Below are positions 12,831 through 25,700 of a DNA stretch of 64,000 nucleotides, in pieces (position 1 is the stretch's first letter; every line of letters begins with the position of its first letter). Position numbers and translations under genes: made by a program. The DNA is from Himantopus leucocephalus (taxonomy: Eukaryota; Chordata; Aves; Charadriiformes; Recurvirostridae). Below the pieces are notes generated by a model that was not told where the DNA came from, ran no database searches, and saw only the letters and a program-made list of their open reading frames with translations. The DNA lies in assembly GCA_003993805.1 (NCBI GenBank), contig RSEF01000001.1:77470664-77534663 (forward strand). The letters are read 5' to 3'.

Positions 12831-12950
12831 AATGCATTTAATCCTGATGACATCTCTGTGAGGGATGGAAGTGCCATAATTTTCATTTCATAGATGGTTA
12901 ACTGGGGCACATTACAGACTATGGTCTTGTCTAGGAGTTATATCAGCAGG
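12831..12950 (-). repeat. MIR SINE remnant, reverse orientation
   Basis: Read on the plus strand it follows the reverse complement of MIR in order: GCATTTAATCCTGATGACAT, CTGTGAGGGATGG, TTCATTTCATAGATGG, AACTGGGGCAC and then a diverged GTCTTGTCTAGGAG stretch. These correspond to the MIR blocks usually read as TTTAATCCTCACAACA, CTGTGAGGTAGG, CCATTTTACAGATGAGG and AACTGAGGCAC. Several blocks in the right order and spacing make this the best MIR call in the window. Confidence 0.65.
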
Positions 12951-13799
12951 TAAGGTTCCAGGTGGAGACTGCTACAGCAGAATGGGGATATCCACAGAGA
13001 GGATTGTATCAGCATAAACGTATTAAAAATATTCCTCAGTGCAGCCACTACCCTCAATAACATCCACAGTTTTCCAAGTGAAGCAACAGAGGAGAACCTC
13101 CTATGCCCTGGCCTGGCATTTTTTCAGTGCCTGAGTCCCAATCCATCCTTCCTCTTGTATATCATAACATCCATGAAGCCAGTGTCACAGGATCTCTTCT
13201 AAGCATACCTGCCACAGCGCAGTAGAAAGCTGGTGTGTCGCAGTACTGTCGAGGCAGCAGGGATCTTGTCACCTCTGCTTCCTTTCCTGTCTCTGCACGC
13301 ATGTCTGGGGCAGCAGAGCTCACAGCTCTCCTCTGTGAAGGAGAGGGCTGGGGCTACTGCACTCCGAGGTTTATTGTTATTATTCTGCCTGATTGAAAGA
13401 GTCTGGACACCCCCGGTTCTTCTTTTGGGGAATTCTAATACCTACATAGAGTGGCACAGGAGTCCTCCAAAATCTAGGAGTGTTGGGATTTGGGATTTTT
13501 ATTTTTCTTGCCAAAAATTAATGTAATAGTGATAAATTTACTTAGAAACCAAAAGCAGTTTTCAAAAATACCTAGTTTATAAAGCCTTATCATATCTTGA
13601 TGGCTGATGGCCCTTTTTCAGATTCCTACTCCCTGAAGAGGACCTTGGTCTCAGACAACTCCTCCTCTTTTGAAGGTTGGTCCCTTTAGTCCCATTAGGG
13701 TCTACTGTTCTTCTCTGCTGGCAGGCTTTCTCCTACTGTGGTCCAAACCAGATTTATAGTTTGGCCAGAGACAGGGAAAATCTTCAAAGCTAATAATGC
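12951..13799. other. Unique sequence, no gene seen
   Basis: Nothing recognisable on either strand. Confidence 0.55.
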
Positions 13800-14010
13800 T
13801 GGCATTATCCCTTCATAATCCTTCCCAGTATGAATATTGCATTTGCTGTTTCCCTATCAGATGGTACCACTCTTGGCTCAAATAATTTATTAAAACTTCT
13901 TTCTACTGGACCTGCTTTGTCATGCACCATTTCCTGTACAATTTTTGGATGGAGGTTATCTCGTCCCCCTAACCTGATAACTTTATTCGTTTCCAACCCA
14001 GATGCATGCA
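13800..14010 (-). mobile_element. Isolated fragment of CR1-type LINE reverse transcriptase
   Basis: The minus-strand translation, open for 68 codons, reads GRDNLHPKIVQEMV, then AGPVERSFNKLFEPRVVPSD and ETANAIFILG. This follows the segment of CR1 ORF2 upstream of the catalytic core that normally reads GPDGIHPRVLKELAD, a PLSIIF-like stretch, then VPxDWKxANVTPIFKKG. The D of GPDG has become N and the tryptophan of DWK is lost. No CR1 3' end is visible at lower coordinates, so this is a piece of an old copy cut off on both sides. Other LINE clades share this motif, so CR1 is likely but not certain. Confidence 0.7.
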
Positions 14011-14554
14011 TTTCTGTTTCAGGTCCTCATTCCCAGTAGTTATTTTGCTTTTGCCTCCATATTTTGTAGCAGCATCCTCCCTGAAAACCAGTACAAATTA
14101 TTTGTTAAGCTTCTGAGATCTACGCAGAGAAGTTTCTGAGTTTTCCAAAAGATGCATGATTTGAAACAATTTTAATAATTTCCTACTTGTTTTTCCAGAC
14201 AGGGTCCTGCAGAACATTTTGATAGTAAGCATCCCAATAAGCACATCATTGTATAGTTTGCATGTGCCATCACAGCTCCAAATTACTCAGAAACACTAGG
14301 CTATCTGAATGCTTTCTTTGAAGCAGTGCCTGAGAAAAAAAGACAAAAACACTAAGCTTTTTTTCACTCAAAAGACTGTACGTTAGGAATACTACCATTG
14401 CCATCTCTCTCATGATCATTTAGGATTTGGTTCTGTGTTGCCTCATTTTTCAGATTTAAAATATAATGAAATAAAGTTTGAGAGGTATCAACCAGCACAT
14501 TATAACCATCTGAAACAGGAATCTGGCAAGGAACTAAAATTCAGCTTGGTGTTG
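14011..14554. other. Unique sequence, no gene seen
   Basis: No recognisable feature. A poorly preserved extension of the LINE fragment could reach into the first 100 bases. Confidence 0.5.
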
Positions 14555-14826
14555 TGTCCTAGTTTCAGCTGGGATAGGGCTAATTTTCTTCTTAGCAGCT
14601 GGTATAGTCCTGTGTTTGGGATTTAGTATGAGAATAATATTGATAACCATTGATGTTTTAGCTGTTGCTAAGTAGTGCTTACACTAAGTCAAGGGCTTTT
14701 CAGCTCCTCGTGGCCTGCCAGCAAAATAGCTGGAGATGCACAAGAAGCTGGGAGGGGGCACAGCCAGGACAGCTGACCTGAACTGGCCAAAGGGATATTC
14801 CATATCATATGATGTCATGATCAGCA

Positions 14827-14832
14827 TATAAA
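14827..14832 (+). promoter_or_regulatory. TATA box of the solo LTR
   Basis: TATAAA sits inside GCATATAAACC, about 270 bp into the LTR and 170 bp before its polyadenylation signal, where an LTR promoter is expected. The second LTR in this window has GCATATGAAG at the equivalent place, so only this copy keeps the box. Activity is not shown by sequence. Confidence 0.6.
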
Positions 14833-15002
14833 CCGGGGGAGTTGCTTGGGAGGTGGCTGCCACTGCCTGGGGACAGGCTGGGCATTGGCTGGGTGGTGGT
14901 GAGCAGTTGTTTTTCATTTGCATCACTCTTCTTCCTTAGGTTTCATTCCTCTCTCTTTTTGTTAGTTTCCTTTTCATTACAATTTATTATTTTTATTCAA
15001 TT

Positions 15003-15008
15003 ATTAAA
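15003..15008 (+). terminator. ATTAAA polyadenylation signal of the solo LTR
   Basis: ATTAAA lies in a T-rich stretch near the LTR 3' end, followed by a T-rich region (GTTCTTATTTC). The second LTR has ATTAAA in the matching place at 62012-62017. Confidence 0.5.
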
Positions 15009-15093
15009 CTGTTCTTATTTCAACCCATGAGTTGTCTCACTTTTCTGATTCTCTCCCGCATCCCGATGCTTAGCTGCTGGCTGGGGTTAAACA

Positions 15094-17029
15094 GGTTGCT
15101 ATAAGCAGCCGTACTAAAGCTGTTGGCTCAATACTTTCAAATATTTTGCAGAAAATAGTGGTATGCCAGATTCCCCTTCTCTGAAGGCTAAATATCTTTA
15201 CTGAAGAAAAATGTGAACATATACTTTTTTGATGTTACCTAGAAGATTTAATTCAGCCACTTATTCTAAATATCCGATTCATGCAGGGACAAATATTTAT
15301 ACTTAGAAATCTGCTCTAGCGTGAGACAAATAATTGAAATAGAAATATATTAATAAGTATTAATGGTATGGTATCATTCAAAGAAAATACCTGTAATAAT
15401 CTAGCTAATCGTTAATTATTAAAAAAAACAAACAACAGAACACCAAAGGCTAACAGCCCAAAGCAATAGACATGTCTCCCTTTTTATGCATAATAATTGT
15501 TACACTTATATATATGCCTTTCTTATTGAATTTTTATTTTTTCTTTAAAAAAGTTTCAGTAATGAAAAAACTGAGCCGCTTGACAGCAGATTTCCTTGAG
15601 AAGCTCATGAACCTTTCTTCAGACCTGATGTGAATTTCCCGTTACAGATGAAAAAGAAAACCAGACATGTTTCACGTAGCGTCTTGTTTCATCACAAACC
15701 TTTCTCATAGCTTCAGTAGATAAGCAAGAACCCCTTTAGCATTAATCAGACTCCTACACACATATTGCAATTTCTTTTTCTGAGGGAATCTCATAGATTC
15801 TCTCATCCATTTCTTTATCAGAAAACTAAGTTTTGACACTTACACCAATTCCTTACGTGAATCCCCTGGGTAAATAAAAGTCACTACCTGCTCCGGAATA
15901 AAAAAATAATTAAAAAAATTAATGAGTCAAAAAGCACCTGGAAATTTTCGATAAAATACATGGGCTTTTATGAATAGAGCTTTGCTCCATGTTGCAGATT
16001 GTCATGATTTTTAGGTGCTGCAATGTGACTCATACTATTAAACAGGGAGCCCTGGAGGGATACAATACCAGTCCAGTATTTGCTGGCTTCACATAAGCAT
16101 ACCCAGGGTATTTCTATACTTTTAAGTTAGATAGGGAAGTAGGCTACAAAATTCAGTATATTTTCAAGCAGAACCAGTCAACCCAAAGGTGTGCAGTCAA
16201 ATCGTATCTTTAAACTCTAAGTTATAGAGATAACAAGGTTGCATGAATAGCTTCAGTTAGAATGCAAAAGAGGTTGTACCCCATCACAAGTCTGCAGGAG
16301 CAAAGCAGAAGCATTCTTCATTGCCACTGTGAAACGCAGTCAGAAGTTCAAGCGAAGCTTACAAAGTCTAAAACTTTGCAGCTATAATAGCGACTGGATG
16401 TTTTGTGTGCATGCTATCTATCAAGTATAGCATCCAATTCAGCAGTGTTTACGGTATGATACATTCAGCCTTTGTTCAAGAGTGCTGTTGTTTGTTAGGG
16501 AGACTGGGCTTGCACGCCTTGGATGTCAGTGCCTGACAGGCATTCCACGTGTAGCTCCAATCTCCATCAAGTTCTCACAGATTATTCTGGAATAAATTAA
16601 AGCTTTAGGCAAGCTTGGATCCAGGTCCTAACTAACCCAAGATGCAGGGCAGGGGGAGAAAGCACAATAATAATTCAAAATGATGAAAGCAATGCCATAA
16701 CAGGTCAGTTTTCTTGAGACCTCTTTAGATATTTTCAGCCCAACAAGGCTACTACCAGTCCAGTTTTGTTAGCTTGGAGATTTTAATAAACCCGAAGAGC
16801 CAAAACAAAAGCAACACTTCTGCGTTTCATCTTATTTTATGTAAACGCCATGTCAAAACTGAAACTTTCCAGAGTAAAAAATATAAACGCACGCAAAGAA
16901 GTTTGAAAAAGGAACTTCGATGTGATTAAAACAATATGTACAATTACAGAAATCAAGTAAATCTGACCAGCATTTTGTGTTTGTAGCAGAACCAGTCATA
17001 TCTTTTTAAAGAGAAAACTTAAACACAGA
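15094..17029. other. Unique AT-rich sequence, no gene seen
   Basis: Nothing recognisable on either strand. Confidence 0.6.
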
Positions 17030-17115
17030 GAATACCTTTTATTAGTCCAAATAGCATAGCTGGAAAAAACTAGCTCAACTTGTGGGCACTCAGCCCTTCT
17101 TCGGGACTGAAGCAT
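17030..17115 (-). repeat. Ancient retroposon-like tail, family not assigned
   Basis: On the minus strand it reads CCCGAAGAAGGGCTGAGTGC, then a CCAGCTATGC block, then TTTGGACTAATAAAAGGTAT. I recall this order (GAAGAAGGG, an AGCTAT-like block, then TTGGTCTAATAAAAGGTATT) as the 3' end of an old interspersed element in reptile and bird genomes. I cannot name the family securely. The AATAAA-containing end suggests the 3' terminus of a transcribed retroposon. No body is recognisable upstream. Confidence 0.5.
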
Positions 17116-19761
17116 AACAACAGCCTATTCTTGCTTCACCAAAGAAGGAGGAAAAACCCACAGAGATTCATTTAAACACCTTAACACAAACTGGCCCTGC
17201 AGCAGCCTCCATTTACTTTATTGGAATTATTTTCTGGGAGGTTGGAGAGCTTGGCTGCCCTTGAACACTTTTTGTGGGGTCTTCAGTGGCACTAGACCCT
17301 GCTTCCTTGGGAGAGAAAAGCACGTCTGTTGTACCTGAGCTCTATGTGTGTACCTTTGTAAAGCAGACAGGATGGCAACCCACGTGTCTTGGTGAACGGC
17401 TGCGCATGAAACGAAGATGTTTTGCCCTGCTAAGACAAAAATATGGAAGTTTTAATCTCCACCTGGTTTTGCATCCCAACCATCAAAACAGAGAAGGGAT
17501 TTAGAGTAAAAATAGCAATGGTTCAGCCAGTACATTAAAAACCACAAGACCCATTAAATGGAGTTTCTAATAAAAATTCTTCCTAACTGGTTAATTGCAG
17601 TTGCTAAATGATTTCTTTTTATAGTAAAAGCTTTATAATTAACAAGCCAGACATTGATTTCTAGTCATTATCAATTTCTCTATGATTATTATTGCTTCTA
17701 TAATAATCTTCACTGTATTAACATAGATTAAGAAGCTCTTTAAAATAGAGCAGCTTCATTAGCTCCTGCTATCACAGGAGGACCTGCAGAACTCGGCACT
17801 TCAGTTAACCACCATGCAGAAGCTGAAAATAAATGCTGCAAGACTCTATTCCTAAGGCCTGACGTGCACAAAGAAGTGTGAGAAACCTCAGCGCTCAACT
17901 CTCAGTCAGTAAAGCTTCTAAAATCGTTAACTTGGACAGCCATGTTAACAATATTTCTGCGTTAATCTTTATTGCTACATTAATGAAACATCTTTTATCC
18001 TATGGACCTACTGCATTTGAAAAACCCTGTCAATCCAATTGCAAAACTGGAATAATTTCAGCTGGGTAGATGCAAGTGTGGTAAAATAGCCTTTGAAAAC
18101 ACAGCAATGTAATGGAACGTGGTAGCATGGAGGAGGGTTTAGCCTGTGTAAACCTCCTGGCTTTCAGGCGTTTGAGTACACTGCCTGAAGCAGGAATCAG
18201 GATGGGACCCGGGACAATGCAGTTTTGCTCTCATGAAATGTGCCAGGGAATCTTTGCAGACTAAGCAGCTATTTCTCATCAAAAAGGAGAGTGGCTCGCT
18301 CACTGAGTTTTGCCTGATCTTTTCCATGGAGACATGCTAAGACTGATAATAGCTATGGCTGTCCTTTGGACACGCAAAGACCACTCATTTCTGCCTGCAA
18401 ATAATTGAATTCAATTAAAGTTTTAGTGCACTTTGAATTTGTTTTCTTTTAAAGTTATACTGGCTACTTTCCACTGAGATTTTGATGTATGATTCATATG
18501 GCTGCAAAGAAGTCACATGGAAGGCTGGCAACAGGACAATATTTTTCTGAGCTATGCAGTTTTATTTCAGATATAGTTTCCAGATCAATTAATTAATGAC
18601 GTATAAAATATGACCTAATTACTTGTATTTTGGGTGACTATTCTTCTCAGACATTCAAAGTTATCTCACTCAACTTTCCTTCATGAATTAGGCAGAAGAT
18701 ATCAAAACCAGAGCTCAATGCAAAAGGGTTTTGAAAATACTGTGATGCTTTATACAATGAATGTAAAAGATAGAAGGAGCCCTATGCAAGTCTTCAATAC
18801 CTCAACACAAGCTCACAACACAAGAATCTGGACTTCCCCACATTCCCAAATACACCAAGATATGAAGATTTGGTTTGGCCTGTCACCAAGATTGAGAATA
18901 ACTGTGCAATTTAGAGGTTTTTAAGTGCTGAAACTGAGTTGAGCTCAGACCTGTCCTTCTGCCCTTGCTCATTTTACCTAAATATTACGGTTGTGGGGAA
19001 CAGAATGCAAGAAGAAACTACACAAATTGGAGGAGAATTATACTGATGGATTAAAAATTGAAAGTATTCAAAAATATTCTCATATTTGAAATATTGCCTC
19101 TATTGTTCAGCATAATTCAAAAAAGAACTGTGTTGGAGCCACATTCTCTAGTTATCTACAATAAACTTTTCTGCTCCTAAGGGAGTCAGTCATTGTGGGG
19201 TTTTAAATCAAGTTTCACAGATTTACTTTGTCAACCCTGGCCTAAACTATGCTGAGCCTCCTCTGGCTTTCACAGGAACTGGTAGATAGGATTCCACCTA
19301 TCCTGCCCCAAAATTGATCAAGCGCTAAAGGCAACTTTTTGCAGTATCCTGTAACTTGTCCAAGTTCATTAAGATCTGTTAGACTGATGCAATTCTTTTT
19401 AAATTATCGTTAATCTCAGTTAATCACTCAGAAAAGAAACAGGAAAATCTTACTACTTTCACAGCTCTATGCCATTCAGAGTGGCATAAATATAGAAAAT
19501 TATACAGGAGGTACAAAGTGATGGAAGATAAGATCCTTGGAAATCCTGTTCAGAAAGTACTACACACATGCTTAGCTTTTCAGTAAACCTAAGGTACTTT
19601 AAATTTATCAAGATGTGGATGTGAGGCACCTTTGGGGGGGGAAAAAAAAAGAAGCCTTCTTGAATAAAGCCTTCAAGAGGGAAGAGGGTGGGACTGGTCA
19701 TTCATTTTTATTTTTATTTGGTGGTCATCAGTTAGAAATAAAACAATAATAAAACCAATAG
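17116..19761. other. Unique AT-rich sequence, no gene seen
   Basis: No gene or repeat recognised. A G8-A9 run lies near 19634-19650. Confidence 0.6.
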
Positions 19762-19763
19762 TA

Positions 19764-19796
<33 letters not shown>
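19762..19796 (+). repeat. TAA trinucleotide microsatellite
   Basis: About 11 uninterrupted TAA units after a TAG start. It is likely polymorphic in length. Confidence 0.95.
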
Positions 19797-22700
19797 TCAA
19801 TCATGGTATTTCACAAAGATTTGGTTGTCTTGAATTATTTTTCAGATGCTGCACAGTGATTTAAGAGCCCAGATCCACCTGAGAGAATGTTAAGGGTACC
19901 TTAACATAACTTAAGAGCATGCATTGGAGGATTGTGCAGAAACAGAGGTGATATCTGAGAAAGCTTTGAACTAAGGAGGTCTGGAACTGGCAGCACTAAC
20001 TGGGACAGCAGCATGCTATTTGCCTTTGCTGTGAGGCAAGGTTAATTTGTCTGAGCACGGTTTCATATTAACCTGCATACAAGCAGAACTAGATATTGTG
20101 CCAGCTGCATGGAATTGGTTTGTGGCCATGCATGGGCACACAGGTGTTATTGCACTAAGTGAACAGCCATGAGCACGCCACCAGACAGTGTTAAGGGGTC
20201 AAAGAAAACAGAACCCTCTTAGTTCCTCCCCTTGTAAATTCACTCTCGATACTGCTTGGAGTAGGTTTTGTGCAGTAATGCATTTGCTGATATAGACAGA
20301 CCAGCCCATTCAGTGCTTGCTTGGAATTTCTACCATATATATTGGGTGGTGTAAATATACTCTAAGTTCCTTTGCCACCTGCCTGCTTCTAAAAATTCAA
20401 AAAGAAGCCTTATTTCCATGTCATGAAACATGGAGATTCATATTTCACAGTCTTTATTTATGATGCTCAACTGAAACTTAATTTAGGAAAAGTGAAACTT
20501 TGCTACGCAACCGTAAAGAACTATTAATGTTAATTGATCTGACCATAATCATCAGTGAACAACTGAAGATGTAACCAAGGAATCATCATGCCTTTTGAAA
20601 ACTGTCTAGATAAACTTAATGGATACATACAGCAATATGATCTAAAGGAATACATGCATTCATTTCCCTTTTCCATTCACCTAAGAGGGTATTGAAACTT
20701 TTATCTGATGCCACATTAAGGTATAATGTGCACTGATATGCAACAGATAAGGAATTCCCAAAACTTACTTTGATGTCTTTCAGTCATGTTTCCATCAAGT
20801 AATTCACTATAGAAAGAATACACACAGAATTTGCTAGCTACTTTGTAATTAAGTAATTGTTTTAGACTAAAACCATGTTATTTCTTTTGCATCTTCAATT
20901 CAAATCTGCCTTTTTATCCTTGTTTTATGTATCTGATCTAGAGGGGAAAATTGTGCATATTCATCTGAAAAACTTATGGAGTGAGAAATCAAACCTGAGA
21001 ACAAAGTCCAAGTCTTTCATCCTGTTATATCGAGAACATCAAAGGGCCACACCTATAAAAATATTATTTCTCCTCTAAATTTTTTGTCCCAAGGCCATCA
21101 CAAATCTCTCTGCTCTTGTCTGATTTACGTTTCAACAATGTTTTCAATAACCTCTACAGCTCAATGTCTGTTGAGCAAATACTCTGGAAGTATTGCAGAG
21201 AATTGTTATGTCCTAATACAGCATATATAGAATAATAAATATATTGAAACCAATGTATTTTCTCAGATATGAAGACTGGTATTCTAATTTATGACAAATA
21301 TCCTGTGGCTACAGTCACTAGGGCCCTGAACTGTAACATAAAGAAGAGCTTTGCATCTTCAACATCTCGTTGGATAGGGCTGTGCACTGCCACCTCTAAA
21401 TTCAGTACATGGCGGGTTTAGATTCACACCATAGTAGTCAGTATGCAACCATATCTTATAAAGGTTTCAGAGCATATTCATCTCGCTCCAACTCTATTAA
21501 CTCCTTGAGAGACATCTATGTTTCATCAGAAAGTGGATTAAAGCAATTAAAAAGCTCAAGACATGTAATGATATAGGTGTCTCCTGTTATGTTATGATCA
21601 TACCCTGAGACTATTTCCTAGCCTGTTTGTGAATTTCACAACTAGATTTGCTTTTCTAACATAGAATTCAAACATAAAACCCATGAGCTTTGGAGAAGCT
21701 AACACTAGGTTCAGCTGTGGCTACCAAATTGCCCATGGTTCATGAAAGTCACTCATCTGTACTCTCCTCCTTGCCCTCCAAATGCAAATTATACCTGCAC
21801 TTTCTAAGATGAAAATGTGAAATAATTTGCAAGATCAGAAAATTAGGCCCTGTGCAATAGACAATCTATGTGTCTACGTATTTATTTATTTAAGCATAGT
21901 ATGGTCTAACTGTTCTTAAAAGATGTGATAACAAGCAATAAATTATTTTATAGTCTTAAAAGTCATGAAAGTTGTATTAAATGAAGTTAATAAAAATATT
22001 CTGTCAGTATATAAATATTATTTTGAACATAAATCTTGAAGTAGGATCAAAAGATGGGTTTTATTGTAAAAAATTGTAAAAGAATCAGTAATAGAGGGAC
22101 TAATTTAAAGGACAGGGGTTGCTAAAATTTCACCTGTGGATGGCAAGTTAGTAGGTCGTACTTCAGAACAGGAGACCCATAAAAAAGTAACTCTGCCAAT
22201 AAAGACTTCTATGTCCTGTGCTGGTAACATGAATTGCCTTGAGATGACTAGCCCTATCAACTCAGTGCCTCTCAAAGAGGTGTTGCAGTAGCTTCTGGTG
22301 TGAACTAATAGCAAGGAATAAAATAGCAGGCATGCTTTTGTGCTTTAGACTAGAGAAACTCTACAAGCTTTTACAATTCCTTGGTGGCAGGGCCCTTTGA
22401 GCCCTTATTCTTTGGCAGATTTATCCCAGTATTTCCTTTTTCTCTCTCTTCCTCTCTCCACCCATCCACACTGATTATTCACCCCAGTTCTGGTTCAGCT
22501 GAAAGAGATCCTGGAGGTGCCTTGAAGGACAATTTGGGATAACTGTACAAAAAAGTCCCTTTGCAGAATGCGTTCAGATGCTCTGAGAACTGCTACCCTA
22601 CAATATCCCCAGGCTGCAAAGACACAGATGTATGGTGTAATATCTCCCTGACATTATTTATACTGATGGAAGGAAATTAATTTAAACTGCATGAAGCTAA

Positions 22701-25700
22701 AGTAACTGAATTTTGCATGAGAAGGAGAATGAACCGGGAAAGTGAAATCCATACTCCAGTCTGATACAAGGACCTGATACAAGGGCTTTCCCTTTGCATT
22801 CCTGAGAGTACATTGGATACTCCAAGTACTGGGTTGGAGGAGTGCCTGGCTATTTGCAAAGTGTGATGATGAAGAAACCAACATAGATGAGGTCCTTGTG
22901 GTCTCTCCTCCAACCCACTACATCAACATGTAGGCCGACTCACTCAGTTCTGTGCCCCCAGGTCCCGCTCCATCCCACACCGGAGGTCGTGTGTGTGACT
23001 TGTTTGGACTCAGAATTAGAGAGGCTCCCTGTCTAGACACAAATACTGTCTTATCTTTTCCCCATCTATACCTCACACGCAAAAGATCATCTTGTGTCTG
23101 GTCTTTTGTTCTTTTGATAAAAACAACAACAATTAATAAGTTTTAGTTTTTAATATGGAGCTCTTTTAGCTGATGGAAAATGTAAGAAAACAATCCTTGT
23201 ATTCTTGCTGCTGGAAAAGTCCTTTACTCTCACTAGCTGCTAGGGTAAAACCTGAACATCCTGCAATCTGCTCCCATGTGTGGTGGAGAGCTGACACCAG
23301 TGGAGGGTGACTGCAGGATCAGAAAAAGGGATAGAAACCTGCCAGAGACTCTTACCAGATCCGTGCCACTGCACAAGGGGTGTTAAATGTTCCTTGGCTG
23401 CCCTTGAAGCCCAACACATTGTAACTGGAATTCATTCTGATAAATATCAGATAGAACATACATATTTTAAGGCAAAAGATATTGAAGATGAGAGGACACT
23501 TAAATGAAAAGATAAGAATACATATTTATTCTCAAGTATCTAAAAATATTTTGCCTGAGACATGGAGATTGTTTGAAAATTTTCTGCGCTTGTCCTGTGA
23601 TATTAAATCTGAAGTAGACTTTATTAGCACAACAGAACTAGTGTCATTATTTCACTAATTAGTCCCATTTCTGCTGTTAGCACCAAAAACACTGGCTTTT
23701 TTTCCCAGTTTGCCTCCTTCAAAGACATGCCAGATGAGTTCAGGCTCTGTTTTGAGACTGTAAATTAAGAGCAGTATTTTGATCAAGCTGCATTTAAAGT
23801 GACTATGATCACTTAAAAAGCATGTTAATTCAGAGCCACTGAAATGAATGGCTGATGCTCTTAAGCTTTCTGTTTCCAGTGGGTAGCCACAGATACACAA
23901 GGCTATGAACAAAAACCAGAGCGACATTATCTGTCCATGGTAACGTCAAGCAACAAATGATTTGATTTCTGTAATACAATTTTTTTTCCAAAATAAACAC
24001 AGAAACTGACAGCCTGCTTTGCTTTACATTTCTTTTCTCCATCAGCTGTAAAAAACACCCGTTGTGCTTGGATATCATACAATGCATATGGCATGCAGGA
24101 TCACACACTGTTCTGCAAATTCTGCCCGTACCTCAGTGTAACAAGATGAGTTATGGATAGAGCAATAATTTTACAGGAACTGAATTTTCTTTGTTTTTGT
24201 GGTCTTCAGACAGACTCTTAAAAGAACACTGTGATAATGCAGTTTCCAAGAGGCACACATATGGTAGTCATAGAAAAGGTACAGTACAGCTAAACGTTAG
24301 CCATATTATTTTAACTCTTAATAGCTGGGGAAAGATGAGAACAAATATCTATCATAGCAGAGCATATCTATGGTAGCAGAACTCCCTATTCAGTCATAAA
24401 CACATTGCTGAAGCTCTTTAATTTTTTTTTTAAGGAAACAATAGAAGGAAATGTCAATTTTTGAAGAAACATTTCAGACTTTTCTGATTTTTGTATTTTC
24501 CTTATAAGCAATGAATGTTTTTCCCCAGATGAGGTGTTTTTTCTTCTTGTTTCTAAATTACTTTGTTTTATATTTTTAAATAGAAATGATGAAAGTAGTG
24601 CCTCCCACTTCGCCAGACTGCTGACACCTTTGGAGCATTTGATGTTGGCAACAGCTACATAATGAACAATGTACTTGCGAACACATGCTACAAAAAATAC
24701 AGGGTGGTGCGACTTTCAGAATGTAAATGCCTGCATAAGTAAGGTCTAGAAAAGAGATCGTTTCTTTAATGTCACCTAGTAGCATTCTTGAGTTCCACTT
24801 AAACCCCACTTCAGGGTTCCACTAAGATTGTTTGTGAAGCAATACCTAAGCCATCTTTTTGCTCTTTCTCCCCTTAGAGAGACTTAGAAATCTCTGTAAA
24901 ATTGGCTGAATCCCTCCCTGGGGTCATAAACCAAAGGAAATGCTTGCCTTTAAGAGACAAACTAATGGTGAGGGCCTGGGGGAATAACTGTACCTGTCAG
25001 CTTGCTAAGAGCTAGAAATGGTTTAACCTTTTTATTCTAGTGCTATATTATGTCTTTTTCTTAATATCCAAAAATAATGTATCTACACGAGTGCTGAAGT
25101 GCACGTCCGATGCTGTTGCACTCCCGTTTTTTCCTCTCTGAGTGGTGGTACCCACCCTTCTGGCTGGGTCCCCTCCTCCTGCAGGAGGAAACAGTAGTGC
25201 ACAGCCTGGATGGCCACATTCAGTATCTTGGATCTGATGTTACCAGATACCATACAGTGAAATTCCTTCTGTTTGCAGTCCCAGCACAATGCTAATGCCA
25301 ATCAGAGGAACAGCTTTCCCTCAGGAACTGATTCCAGTTAGAGACCAGGGCGAGAAAAAAAAAATAATAAGAAAATGTTGTTCAGCTTACCTCTTTTTCA
25401 AAGCTGTCACTACACAGAACCACACACAACTAAAACAAAGGGTATCTTGCACAACAAAAATGAGAAATATCCTAATCTCTCTAAAGGCAAAAACCAAGCT
25501 CCCATAGAACTCAGCAGGACCAGGATTTCATCTACATTATTCTGATACTCAGTGTTCGTACACATAAGAAGAAAATATAACTTGGAGAAATAGGTGCAAA
25601 GGTATCATATACCATAACTGAACCACCATTTCACTGTAAACACATCCAGCTGCTAGCAAAGATGGTGTAAATAATGTTGGCTCAAATGCGCTTTAGTGAG

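Larger units (their letters stand above)
14555..15093 (+). mobile_element. Solo LTR of an avian ERVL-like endogenous retrovirus
   Basis: This 539-bp element starts TGTCCTAGTTTCAGCTGGGA and ends GGCTGGGGTTAAACA, giving the TG...CA ends of an LTR. The opening and closing resemble a widespread avian ERVL-like LTR group. It shares ordered blocks with the LTR at 61583-62145: CTGGGATAGGG, GGGGGCACAGCC, GACAGCTGACC and GCTGGCTGGGGTTAAAC. A TATAAA box lies at 14827-14832 and an ATTAAA polyadenylation signal at 15003-15008, consistent with U3-R-U5 order on the plus strand. Flanking 5-mers TGTTG (14550-14554) and GGTTG (15094-15098) match at four of five positions, as expected for an aged 5-bp target duplication. 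No internal viral sequence adjoins it, so it arose by LTR-LTR recombination. Confidence 0.88.
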
